Assembly (NCBI GenBank): GCA_017613855.1
Contig: JAGACY010000228.1
Span: forward strand, 1-19,803
Origin: Pseudomonadota bacterium
GTDB lineage: Bacteria > Myxococcota > Bradymonadia > UBA4248
DNA: 19,803 bases
Direction: 5' to 3'
Below the pieces are notes generated by a model. That model was not told the origin of the DNA. It ran no database searches and saw only the letters and a list, made by a program, of their open reading frames with translations. Position numbers and translations under genes: made by a program. Below, one piece after another: positions 8,684 through 17,500 of this stretch; within the stretch, counting starts at the first letter, position 1; each line of letters opens with the position of its first letter.

Positions 8684-8761
8684 GTTATCTCCACGACAGC
8701 CCTGTCTTCAAAAAAAAACAGGACATACATCTTACCAGTTTAACCTTTTCGCCCCCCACTT

Positions 8762-8791
8762 GCTATATGTCACAGCATGAAAAAGACACAA
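8762..8791 (-). promoter_or_regulatory. Possible sigma-70-type promoter for the TPR operon
   Basis: On the minus strand TTGTGT (8786-8791) and ATATAG or TATAGC (8762-8768) are separated by 17 or 18 bases, about 80 bases upstream of the 292-aa gene. The match to consensus is partial and the genome's own promoter consensus is unknown. Confidence 0.3.
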
Positions 8792-8805
8792 TTTTTTACA
8801 CTCGC

Positions 8806-9039
8806 TATTGCCCGACGGCAATACGCTCGTGTTCCGGGCGATTGCCTGTACGGCAATTCGCCCTTCTGGCGCTGCTTTTCGCTTCGCTCAATACGCAGCG
8901 CCTTTTTCGGCCAATTGGGATTCGCCCTCTGAGATTTTCAAAAAAATCGGGGATGCGTTATCTCCCCAAAAAAGAAGCGGAGGCGTATTGGCTCTGCCAA
9001 TAGCCGACGCCAATGCCGCGCATGCATCGCAAAGCGGCA
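8806..9039. repeat. Intergenic cluster of short hairpins (island A)
   Basis: The 376-bp gap between two minus-strand genes holds a series of inverted repeats. They are TATTGCC/GGCAATA with a 4-nt loop (8806-8823); GGGCGATTGCC/GGCAATTCGCCC with one bulge (8836-8863); GGCGCTGC/GCAGCGCC (8868-8902) followed by TTTTT; CCAATTGG (8911-8918); TATTGGC/GCCAATA (8986-9002); and TGCCGC/GCGGCA (9014-9039). Short open frames through it have no recognisable product. It resembles REP/BIME-type intergenic mosaics in general form. Confidence 0.8.
8940..8967 (-). terminator. Rho-independent terminator, minus strand
   Basis: Read on the minus strand: GGGGA, nine-base loop, TCCCC, then GATTTTTTT. The stem is GC-rich and the T-tract immediate. 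It lies about 90 bases past the stop of the zinc-knuckle gene, so it probably ends that transcript and separates it from the TPR operon. Confidence 0.65.
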
Positions 9040-9059
9040 ATCCAAAAAAAAGGATGACT

Positions 9060-9980
9060 TTACGAATTCTCGTTTTCATCCTTTGGCGCATTCTTTCTGA
9101 CACATGTAAATGCATCATGGCGCGTCATTTCACTGCGTTTGTGATTCAAAATGGCTTGTTCATTCAGGCAGTGGCGGCACAGCAGTTCCTGATCGGGTTT
9201 GGGCTTAAAAGGCACAAAATCCTGGGCGGCGCAGCGAGCACAGGTAAACGGATATTCCTGAGCATTGACGCGGTTTCGGCGTGCCCATTCGTCGCCGAAA
9301 GTATTTTCGGCACATTGGCGGCACAAAATTGGTCCGTCCGTTTTGGGCACAAAAGGCAGCGTGTCAATATTGCCGCATTTTTCGCAGCGAATCTCGATGC
9401 GGACACGGGTATTGTGCGCCACAGAAGGATGATGACGGGCAAAATACTCGCGGGAACGCTGCTTGGCTTCGCGTTCCTGGGCATGACATTCACGGCAAAG
9501 GACGCGGCTTCCGGGATCCGGTTTGAACGGAACTTTGTTCTCTTTGCCGCACACAGAACAGATTATCGTATGATAAATCTTGCCGCCGACACGCTCTACA
9601 TTCGGATTGTTCATGCATTCCCGGCATAATACGACACTCCCTTCGTAGGGCTTAAAGGGTACCGTGTCATGCTTGCCGCAATGGGTGCAGATAATCTCAT
9701 AAGATTCGGGCTCACGGTGTTCTTCGTGCACTTCGCGCTCGGTTTCATGCTTCGATTCACGCGATGCACGCAGGCAGGATTTGCAATAAATGGGGCGTTC
9801 CGGATCGGGTTCAAAAGGAACTTTAAATGCTTCGTGACACAGACTGCATTCGGCATTGTACCAGACCTCATTTTCCCTGCTGCGTGCAGGGCGGTGCGAT
9901 CGACTGTGGTCATGGGATCGATTGTTCGTGCGCTGATCCCGGCTGATGTTACGATGATTTTGACGGCTGTCTTCTGCCAT
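9060..9980 (-). CDS. Five-fold CxxC-x17-CxxC zinc-knuckle protein (306 aa)
   Basis: A hydrophilic protein without signal peptide, carrying five tandem modules of two CxxC pairs exactly 17 residues apart: C45/C48-C66/C69, C98/C101-C119/C122, C141/C144-C162/C165, C199/C202-C220/C223 and C247/C250-C268/C271. Each loop contains a VPFKP-like motif (VPFEP, VPFKP, VPFKP, LPFVP, VPFKP) and the second pair reads mostly CRxC. This fits the CxxC-x17-CxxC zinc-binding domain known as a small protein module. Each module probably binds one Zn(II). Residues 1-40 are Arg/His/Asn/Ser-rich and basic, as in nucleic-acid-binding tails. AGGAGAG stands five bases before the ATG. A cytoplasmic RNA-, DNA- or protein-binding role is plausible; the partner is unknown. 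Confidence 0.92.
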   Translation of the reverse strand: MAEDSRQNHRNISRDQRTNNRSHDHSRSHRPARSRENEVWYNAECSLCHEAFKVPFEPDPERPIYCKSCLRASRESKHETEREVHEEHREPESYEIICTHCGKHDTVPFKPYEGSVVLCRECMNNPNVERVGGKIYHTIICSVCGKENKVPFKPDPGSRVLCRECHAQEREAKQRSREYFARHHPSVAHNTRVRIEIRCEKCGNIDTLPFVPKTDGPILCRQCAENTFGDEWARRNRVNAQEYPFTCARCAAQDFVPFKPKPDQELLCRHCLNEQAILNHKRSEMTRHDAFTCVRKNAPKDENENS

Positions 9981-10353
9981 ACACGCTCTCCTGCTCTGCT
10001 CTTATGAAATTGTCAAATACAGGGATATCCCCATACCGCCTTCAATTTACTCGCATTCGACCGGAAATACAATGATAATGCGTCCATGCACGATGAATGT
10101 TGTACGGGCACGTAGAATATTTGAAACTAAAACGCGCATTCGAGCTTATAGCTTTGATCTTTGAGAATAATCCACAGCTCCAAGCTCCAGGCTTAGCAAT
10201 ACTCTTGTCATACAGAGCCATTCATATTCACGATTGCTCAGCACTGCCGTATCTGTTTGATTGGAAATAACCACAAAAAAAATTCAGAAATTGCGGCGAA
10301 TTGGCGTATATTTGTTTCCACATTCGTTTGCCCTCATTGGCAAGGAGGAAATC
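9981..10353. other. Divergent intergenic region without a recognised gene
   Basis: 373 bp between the divergent zinc-knuckle and phosphoesterase genes. It must contain both promoters, but no pair of -35/-10 boxes stands out. A perfect TTGACA lies on the minus strand at 10011-10016 but is too close to the zinc-knuckle start to have a normal -10. A 10-bp palindrome GGGATATCCC lies at 10022-10031. A weak AGCAAT/ATTGCT pair brackets 10195-10238. No RNA gene was seen. Confidence 0.6.
10342..10348 (+). promoter_or_regulatory. Strong Shine-Dalgarno deciding the phosphoesterase start
   Basis: AAGGAGG five bases before the ATG at 10354. The open frame extends upstream to a TTG at 10261, but that codon has no such site. 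Confidence 0.85.
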
Positions 10354-11484
10354 ATGCCGCGCTATACTTATCAATTACCTCATTCAGTGATTTACAGCAT
10401 TGGAGATACGCATGCCCGGGGCCGGGAAGTAATAGAATTTATTAACAAATTGGAAATTCACAGCTATTTACGAGGCGAAAAGTCGACTGCCTTTGTTCAG
10501 GTGGGTGATCTTTGTGATGGTTTTTCACTGCCAAATCCTTGTGATATTGAGATCCTGCGTGCAGCCTGCCGTGCACGCATAGAAGAAATACCGGAGCTCA
10601 AGTCAGTTTTGTTTCATGAAGGCAATACCTTTGTCGATTGGGATCGCGATCTCGGCGTTCGCCAGATTATGGATGCCAATGCACTGCTTTCGAGCGATGA
10701 TCTTGAAGTCATTACTGCGGTTTATCAGGCTTTTAAGTGCTTCGAAACGCTTTTGCTTTATTCACGCTGGCAAAAGATGCACGAAGAGAATTTTTATGTC
10801 ATTTTTGGCAATCATGATGCGGATTTGCTCAGGGGACGCTGCGCTTATGGACGCAAGCAGAAATACATTTTGCTCGGTCTTTTGGGATTGTCTCCGAATG
10901 CCGTCATTGCGCACATGACCGAGGGTAAAACGAGACGCGTCCTGCGCAATACCTGGCTCAACTGGCTCTACAGGCGCCCGCATATTTTGATGAGCGGTGA
11001 TACCGTTTATATGCATGGTGGGCCGACAGCATCTTTATCCGAACAACTTGCAGGGGCCGACAAAAGCGGATTTGATCAGTGGATTCATGACATGGATGTT
11101 GCCCGCGGACGCGGCATGGATCATCCCGCATTTACCGAGCATGAGTCGTTCCTTTCGCCCGATGGTGAAGCCAACGACTGGGTCCGTCATCCGGAACGCA
11201 TCCTCGATTTCCTCAAAGCTTCCGGGAAAAATTACCTGGCCGTGGGACATTCGCCGTTTCTCGATTTCGAAAAAGGCATCAAACTCGATCTCTCCGATGT
11301 GAGCAATCACAAGTATTTCAGCACTCCGGCACAGCTTCCTCCCGAGGGTCGGCTCATCAAACATGATACGGATCTCAAGCGCACGGGTGAACTCTGGGCA
11401 TGCAGGCACGAAGTTGGCTCTGACATCTGGACGGGAATCGATGCCCAATTAAACGAATTTCCGCTCCGCAAAGGTGAGGGGTAA
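10354..11484 (+). CDS. Calcineurin-like (PPP-type) metallophosphoesterase (376 aa)
   Basis: A predicted cytoplasmic dimetal phosphoesterase. The family signature is complete in order: GDTH (D18, H20), GDLCD (D52), GNHD (N153, H154), MHGG (H221) and VGHS (H299), which supply the metal ligands and the catalytic histidine. The family includes protein phosphatases and ApaH-type nucleotide hydrolases; the substrate here cannot be read from sequence. In the second motif the usual GDxxDRG reads GDLCDGF, so the phosphate-binding arginine normally found there is missing. That argues against a textbook Ser/Thr phosphatase. About 95 residues separate the second and third motifs, an insertion-like helical region. 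There is no signal peptide from the chosen start. The stop overlaps the next ATG as TAATG, so the downstream exported TPR protein is probably translationally coupled. Confidence 0.92.
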   Translation: MPRYTYQLPHSVIYSIGDTHARGREVIEFINKLEIHSYLRGEKSTAFVQVGDLCDGFSLPNPCDIEILRAACRARIEEIPELKSVLFHEGNTFVDWDRDLGVRQIMDANALLSSDDLEVITAVYQAFKCFETLLLYSRWQKMHEENFYVIFGNHDADLLRGRCAYGRKQKYILLGLLGLSPNAVIAHMTEGKTRRVLRNTWLNWLYRRPHILMSGDTVYMHGGPTASLSEQLAGADKSGFDQWIHDMDVARGRGMDHPAFTEHESFLSPDGEANDWVRHPERILDFLKASGKNYLAVGHSPFLDFEKGIKLDLSDVSNHKYFSTPAQLPPEGRLIKHDTDLKRTGELWACRHEVGSDIWTGIDAQLNEFPLRKGEG

Positions 11485-12260
11485 TGCATTTGTCAACTCG
11501 CATTCGGCATCTGTTGCTGGCGTGTGTTCTGCTGGCATTGCCTTTTCCCGTTTGGGCCGGTCAGCCGGAAGAGGCCGATCTGTCTCAGGATGCATGGCAT
11601 TTTGAGGTTTCAAAAGCCATTGCCCTCGAGCTGGCCGATACACCGTCGTGGAGTTTGTCCGCGCCCTATTTGCGTGAAATGAGCCCCAAAACACAGGACT
11701 GGAACCTGCTTTTACTGCTGGCAAAGGTTGAACTGCAGCACGGGGAGATTCAGAACGCCGAAACAGTCATACAGCGCGCACTTCGTGAAAATCCGGGCAA
11801 TCCCAGGATCTATGCAATGGCGGGCAATATTGCTGCCGATGCCGGCAAATACGATGAAGCCATTCAATACATGGAACATGCACTCGAAATTCAGCCAAAG
11901 AGCGCGGCCTATATGCAGTCTTTGGCCCGTATTTACTTTGCCTGCAAAGACTGGAACCACGCCATTGCGCTCTACGAAAGAGCCTTGTCGAGAGTATCAC
12001 CCACAAGCGAGATGTATGTTCGGTTAGCAACGGCATACGAAAATGTGGATGAACTGGCAAAAGCGGAGTTTTACCTCAAAGAAAATCTCGAAATCCATCC
12101 GACGCGTGCCCTTGCACTCATGCCATTGGAGCGATTCTATCAGCGTCATGCCGATATTTATCCGGGGCGCGCAGCCGAAATCACTGCAGAGCGCAATCAA
12201 CTGCAAAAACGCGATGGTGACACGCGGGAATTGCGGGCTCTGCAGAAATCATCGAAATGA
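11484..12260 (+). CDS. Exported TPR protein (258 aa)
   Basis: The signal peptide covers about residues 1-26 (RIRHLLLACVLLALPFPVWA, then GQPEE). TPR units run from about residue 72 to 205, with canonical motifs such as AGNIAADAGKYDEAIQYMEHAL and LARIYFACKDWNHAIALYERAL, ending in a charged tail. There is no lipobox cysteine, so it is probably soluble in the periplasm. It starts in the TAATG overlap with the phosphoesterase, preceded by AGGTGAGG. The function is unknown; TPRs indicate protein binding. A periplasmic TPR protein coupled to a cytoplasmic phosphoesterase is odd, and the pair may simply share a promoter. Confidence 0.9.
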   Translation: MHLSTRIRHLLLACVLLALPFPVWAGQPEEADLSQDAWHFEVSKAIALELADTPSWSLSAPYLREMSPKTQDWNLLLLLAKVELQHGEIQNAETVIQRALRENPGNPRIYAMAGNIAADAGKYDEAIQYMEHALEIQPKSAAYMQSLARIYFACKDWNHAIALYERALSRVSPTSEMYVRLATAYENVDELAKAEFYLKENLEIHPTRALALMPLERFYQRHADIYPGRAAEITAERNQLQKRDGDTRELRALQKSSK

Positions 12261-12269
12261 TTATTCCCT

Positions 12270-12298
12270 GTAGAGACGTGCAAATTGCACGTCTCTAC
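12270..12298. repeat. Perfect 14-bp inverted repeat between convergent genes
   Basis: GTAGAGACGTGCAA, a single A, then TTGCACGTCTCTAC: a flawless palindrome filling most of the 43-nt gap between the converging TPR gene and malQ. It could act as a bidirectional terminator hairpin, but neither strand has a T-tract after it. A mobile or dispersed palindromic element is therefore an equal alternative. Confidence 0.9.
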
Positions 12299-12303
12299 CA
12301 AAT

Positions 12304-13845
12304 TTACGTATTCTCGGGGGCTTTCTTTTTGATCTGCTGCCATGGGGCACGGCCATAAACTTCAGTCATGCCGCGCAGTCTGTCTGCCGTCCATCCGGGA
12401 AGGCGATCTGTCATACGCCACATCCAGTTGCCCTTGGCAATGCCGGGAACATTCATGCGAGCATCCGAACCGAGACTCATGAGGTCCTGTGCCGTCAAAA
12501 TGCAAAGATCCGCGACAGAGGATTCCGCTGCACGCATGAGCTGCCAGGCGATTTCGTTGCCGTCGATCGAAAGGTAAGTGCGGACGCGGTCGCGCAATCC
12601 CTCGTTCAGCGAAAGGTACCAGCCGACAGTCGTGTCATTGTCGTGTGTACCACAATACACAACGCTATCCTGCGTGTGCATGTGCAATGCATGGTGATCG
12701 TTGGCTTCGTCGTAGGGGAACCCAAACTGCAAAACGCGCATCCCCGGGAAACCGGCTGTCTTGCGAAGAATTTCAACTTCGGGAGTGACGATGCCGAGGT
12801 CTTCGGCAATGATCTCAAGGTCGGGCAATGCTTTGGCAACGGCATTGAAGAAATCCATGCCGGGACCTTTGACCCAGTGGCCATTGATGGCCGTTTTTTC
12901 TGTGGCCAGAACACTCCAGAAGGCTTCGAAACCACGGAAATGATCGAGACGTACAATATCGACCAGACGATTGATGGCTGATAAACGCCCCAACCACCAG
13001 GCATAACCCGTTTCTGCAAGCTTCTTCCAGTTATAGAGCGGATTTCCCCAAAGCTGGCCCTCTTTGGCAAAATAATCGGGGGGAACGCCGGCAACCGATC
13101 CGGGCAGACCGTCTTCATCAAGTTCGAACAAATCGCGGTGGCACCAGACATCCACCGAGTTGTGGGACACGAAAATAGGCACATCACCCATGATTTTGAT
13201 CTTGCGATCGTGGGCAATCTTTTTCAGAGCATCCCATTGCTTGATGAAAATAAACTGAGCAAACTTGCGCTGTTCAATTTCCGCAGCATATTGTTTTTTG
13301 GCTTTTCCAAGCGAGGATGGTGCCCGATTCCTCAAACCTTTGGGCCAGTTTTTCCATTCGGGCCCCTCGCTCAGCTCATGCTGAAGCGTGTCAAAGAGTG
13401 CAAAATCATCGAGCCATGAAGCCGCTTCTTTGCAAAAAGCAGCAAATTCTGCACGCAGTTTTTCGTGAACCGGCGAATTGCCATTTTTGAGATTCTCGAG
13501 AGCAATCGCGAGTTTTGCATCTTTCCATTGGCGTGCCATGGCAAAATCAGCGCGATCCCATCGCTCGGGATTGGGCGCATCAGCCAGATCATTCTGGCTT
13601 AAAAGCTCATAATCAGGTCCGCACAAATCGGGAATGTCTATCAGGCGCGTATTGGACGCCATGGCACTCGTCGAATTGTAGGGACATCCGCTGTCATCGG
13701 TCGGAACCAACGGCAGCATCTGCCAGACGGCTTGATTGGATCTGGCCAGAAAATCGATAAAATCGCGGGCCGGTGCACCGATAGAACCAATACCGGCCAG
13801 CCCGGGAAGACTTGTGGGATGTAATAAAATGCCGCTTCTGCGCAT
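12304..13845 (-). CDS. malQ: 4-alpha-glucanotransferase (amylomaltase), GH77 (513 aa)
   Basis: Transfers alpha-1,4-glucan segments between maltodextrins in the cytoplasm (maltodextrin or glycogen metabolism). The GH77 hallmarks are all present: N-terminal RRSGILLHPTSLPG, DVPIFV (221-226), GVPPDYF (253-259), RLDHFRG with nucleophile D301, AEDLG with acid/base E348, and GTHDNDT with D402 as transition-state stabiliser. Length is normal for a bacterial enzyme without N-terminal extension. An AAGGA lies ten bases before the ATG, a slightly long spacing. It is a single gene, convergent with the TPR gene and divergent from the 175-aa gene, with no other sugar genes nearby, so its location says nothing of its regulation. 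Confidence 0.98.
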   Translation of the reverse strand: MRRSGILLHPTSLPGLAGIGSIGAPARDFIDFLARSNQAVWQMLPLVPTDDSGCPYNSTSAMASNTRLIDIPDLCGPDYELLSQNDLADAPNPERWDRADFAMARQWKDAKLAIALENLKNGNSPVHEKLRAEFAAFCKEAASWLDDFALFDTLQHELSEGPEWKNWPKGLRNRAPSSLGKAKKQYAAEIEQRKFAQFIFIKQWDALKKIAHDRKIKIMGDVPIFVSHNSVDVWCHRDLFELDEDGLPGSVAGVPPDYFAKEGQLWGNPLYNWKKLAETGYAWWLGRLSAINRLVDIVRLDHFRGFEAFWSVLATEKTAINGHWVKGPGMDFFNAVAKALPDLEIIAEDLGIVTPEVEILRKTAGFPGMRVLQFGFPYDEANDHHALHMHTQDSVVYCGTHDNDTTVGWYLSLNEGLRDRVRTYLSIDGNEIAWQLMRAAESSVADLCILTAQDLMSLGSDARMNVPGIAKGNWMWRMTDRLPGWTADRLRGMTEVYGRAPWQQIKKKAPENT

Positions 13846-13920
13846 GAATGTTTTATCCTTTTAAAACTAAGCATTAAAAAATGCCGTGATTTGGAGTATG
13901 AAAGAAATCGGAATGAGGGT

Positions 13921-13941
13921 AACATTCCAATTCAGAATGTT
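13921..13941. promoter_or_regulatory. Inverted repeat in the malQ / 175-aa gene divergent region
   Basis: AACATTC, seven bases, GAATGTT; the left arm can alternatively pair with GGAATG at 13910-13915. It lies about midway in the 147-bp divergent gap and could be an operator. No convincing promoter boxes were found beside it. Confidence 0.35.
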
Positions 13942-13992
13942 TCATATCACATTTCAAACATGTAAGCCAATGTAGTTATCAAAGGAAAGACA

Positions 13993-14520
13993 ATGAAAAT
14001 AATCACCATTGGGATGAGCCTCATCATGTTTGCAGTGGCAGGTGTCGCAAATGCTCAGGATATTCCTGTTCCTGCCGAGGAATCTCAGGCTCCTGCCGAG
14101 GAATCTCAGGCTCCGGCAGAGGTATCTCAAGTTCCGGCAGAGGTATCTCAAGTTCCGGCAGAGGAAGCACAGCCTGCCGAAACGGCTGCTTCCGAACAAA
14201 ATGCAAACGATGCCGCACAGGAAAAACCATCACAAGAGACACAGAATGCAGCACAATTGATTGCATTTTTTGATGGTCTTGAAAAGGCCGCCCAGGGGGA
14301 TAATTGCGAAGTCATTTCGAATGCCATTCGGGATTATTGTCAATCCCATCAGGACTGGATCAATTCTCTCGATTATGCGTCCGGCAACGTCGATGCCGCA
14401 ACCATTCAGGCAATTCACGAAAAAGCCATGTCATTCGGGAAAAAATTGTCTGCCTGCTACGATGAAAAATCAATACCGGCCCTCCTCAGACGATATGCCG
14501 GACTGGGAAATGAATTATGA
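13993..14520 (+). CDS. Small exported protein with repeat linker, partner of the propeller gene (175 aa)
   Basis: I do not recognise the family. The signal peptide is residues 1-21 (ending VANA, then QDIPV). A linker of five seven-residue repeats (PAEESQA, PAEVSQV and variants, residues about 27-61) continues as an Ala/Glu/Gln-rich stretch to about 85. The C-terminal domain (about 85-175) looks all-helical and holds three cysteines (NCEV, DYCQ, SACYD), two of which could form a disulfide in the periplasm. AAAGGAAAG precedes the ATG. The stop overlaps the next start as ATGA, so it is almost certainly co-translated with the 1262-aa propeller protein and a physical partnership is a fair inference. 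Confidence 0.85.
   Translation: MKIITIGMSLIMFAVAGVANAQDIPVPAEESQAPAEESQAPAEVSQVPAEVSQVPAEEAQPAETAASEQNANDAAQEKPSQETQNAAQLIAFFDGLEKAAQGDNCEVISNAIRDYCQSHQDWINSLDYASGNVDAATIQAIHEKAMSFGKKLSACYDEKSIPALLRRYAGLGNEL
14071..14175 (+). repeat. Five in-frame 21-bp tandem repeats
   Basis: Units at 14071, 14092, 14113, 14134 and 14155. Units 1 and 2 are identical, units 3 and 4 are identical, and unit 5 diverges. They encode the PAEESQA-type linker of the 175-aa protein. Confidence 0.95.
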
Positions 14521-17500
14521 GCGAAGAAAATCAAAACGAAACTCCATCCGTCGAAGAAACCGCCAACGACCCCGCACTCGAGAATCACCAGGATCCGGAG
14601 AACGAGATTTACGAAGATGACAGCGATTCTGAGGATGATTATTCCGAACTCCCGGATGAAGAAGATGAGGAAAACCCTTCTTTTACCCCCTCCGTCGGCG
14701 TTCAGGGGGGCATGAACGTTACCGATACACAACTCGCTCATTACAATACCCAGGTAGATGAAGAAGCTGTCAAAGCAATTCGGGCTGAATGGCGCAAAAA
14801 GAAGTGGTTTGGTGCCAGAAAATTGTCGCCCATCAGTGCATTCCTCATGGTGGGCGTATGCGCTTTTATTCCCTGGTATGTCTGGGGACAGCGTCAGGAT
14901 TTGGCCTACTTTTTCTCCAGCTCTGAGCCCATCGATCTGGGCGTTGCCCAGGATTACCACCTCGTATCAGAGGGTGAGCAGGCAAAGTCCGAGCATTTCG
15001 AAGACAACCGTTATGTCAGAATCGAAGGCATTCCCATTCGCCATGTAGGCATTCAGGTTTCGGAAATTCCACTCTTCCCCAAGAAGAAAAAATTGGTTTA
15101 CCAGTTGATGGGCAGTACGGTCTATATCCAGGAGGATATGGAAAATTCCCGGTTTGCCTCATTTATGGCACAGACATCGCCCACGCTGAACCAGAACATG
15201 GGCGTTGAGCAGATCGATATCAAAGGCCGTCTGCGCCGTTTCGATTCGGTCGATGACAAAAAGTATTCTGCCGTTCGCGGGCATTACAGCGACAAATACG
15301 GAACGATCTTTTGTCAGGGAATGTCAGATGCAGAGCGCAAACGCAAAGCCGCTTTGCTTGGGCGCGGCGGCGTTGCCGTACAAATCATGCCGGATGATTC
15401 GGTCATTCAGGCCGAAACATCCACCCGTGTGACGCTCACGGATGTTCAGCCGCTCTCCGGGCGTTCTGCCATGGCCATCGGTGCCGACAATACGATTCTG
15501 CATACCATCGATGCCGGTCTGACATGGCGCAAAGCCGATTTGCCTATCTCCACTCAGGTCACTTCGATAGCCTACGATCCTGCCTCGAAACAAATCATCT
15601 TTGGTGGCCTCAATGGCTGGGTTGGCGGCGAAGCCTACAAACCTGCCGAAAACGCACTCGCTATCTCACAGGATGTTTTGGATGTCGCCTTTACGAGGCC
15701 GGAACAAGGCGATTTAAGTGCCCCCCGCGTCATCTCTGTCGGACGCGAAGGGCTGCTTCAGGTGGCATACGTCAACCGTGAGGGATGGCTGCCCGCAAAA
15801 TTGGATGCAGATACGGCGTTTAATGACGTCATGCATGTCGGCGATCTCTGGTTTGCTGCCGGCGATGGACTCATGCACAAACATGCCGCAGATGCCGCAT
15901 GGACGCATGATGTTCCGCCTGTCAAAGGACAGTGGTTCGGTTTAACTCAGATTCCGGGCGCGGTAATTGCCGTCGGAAGCAACGGTGCCATCGCAAAATA
16001 TGCACTCGATGGCGAACAAAATCATTGGGAAATCTGGCAGTCCGATGATGTGCCGGGTATCGATTACGAAGTCGAATTGCACGCCTCTGCCATTTCGGAT
16101 GATGGCAAAACATGGGTCGGCGTGGGGTCTGCCGGCAGCATCGTCGTTGCCAAAGCCGACGAAAATGGCGTTCTGGGGCAGGTACAGCGCATTTCGGGCC
16201 CATACGTTTCCTATGGGGTCGTACGCGATATTCTGGCCGGCAATTCCGTCGAACAAGCTTTGTACGAAGCCGTCAAGCGCCACACGACCGAAGATTTGTT
16301 CGATGTCACTTATCACGATGGTAAGTTTTATGCCGTCGGCGGTGAAAGCACTCTCCTGATGAGCCAGGACGGCCTCTCATGGCAGGCCAGACCCTTGCAT
16401 GTTCCGCACAAAATCCTCCGAACCATCGCCTTTACCAATGAAAAATCCGGCATCATCGCAGGCGAAAAAGGCACCATGCTCATCACCGAAGATAATGGTG
16501 AAACATGGAAAACCAAGAAAGCACCGACAGAACGCTCCATTTATGATATCGCGGTTTCGCCCGACTATCCCAACGGATTTGTTTTTGCAGGAGCCTATGG
16601 ATTGTGGGGATTCTGCGAAGGTGTCGATGGCCGCTGCTATCTTCGTTCGCGCAATGATGATTTCCATTACCGAGCCATTGCATTCAATGCCGGGGCGCAA
16701 AAAGCCGGCTATCTGCGCGTTGTTGCTGCCGGTGACAGCTCCCATATCGATCAAATCGATGACGGCCCCAATGATTCCGCCATAAAAACCTCGCTTGTGC
16801 CTGCCAATCGCTCGATCGTCTATGATATGGCATTCGCAAACACCGAACTGCCGCTGATGCCCGATGCAGCCCGCGGGCAAGTGGGCCTCATTTCTGTTGG
16901 CGATGGCTCTGTCTATCGATCGCTCGATGGAGGCTACACGTTCCATCGCGAAGAAACCGGGTTGACATTGCCCGTTAAAAAACTCGTCATTTCCCAAAAC
17001 GGCGACATCGCCTGGGGATTCGATAAAACCGGCAATGCCGTCGAAGATGTACATGGACTTGGCAAATGGAAACGCATGTCACAGCCCTTTATTGATGGTG
17101 CCCTCGTTGAGACCGTTGGCTATCTCATCGATCAAAAATGCGTCTATCGAAAAATGCCGCAGAGCGAGCCCGAAAAAATCACCTGCCTGACGGACGACGC
17201 GCAAAACCTCAGTACCATTGTCGCTCAGGAGGGTAAGGTCTATTTGGGCATGCGCGCTCAGGATCAATTTACCTGGGCCGAGTTAGCCTCGGATCAAATT
17301 GCCCCCAAAGGACAGATTGGCGAACCGAATGCAGAAATTCCCGCCAATGCTTCGTTGGTCGTATGCAATCAAACGCCCATGCTCTGGGATACCGAAAACC
17401 ATAAGCTTTATACCGCCCAGGGCGTTCAGGAAAATATCGCAGATGTTCGCTGCCATGCACAAAAAACGGTCATTCTGACTTCACAGGCACAAGACAAAGG

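Noticed and set aside
8808..9629. Plus-strand open frame of 273 codons running through the hairpin island
   Set aside because: Half of it is antisense to the zinc-knuckle gene and half crosses inverted repeats; there is no coherent domain.
10261..10353. Upstream TTG start for the phosphoesterase
   Set aside because: The ATG at 10354 has AAGGAGG at ideal spacing and opens directly into the family's first strand; the extra 31 residues have no family features.
12270..12298. Firm call of an intrinsic terminator
   Set aside because: No T-tract follows on either strand, so it is listed as a palindrome with possible terminator activity.
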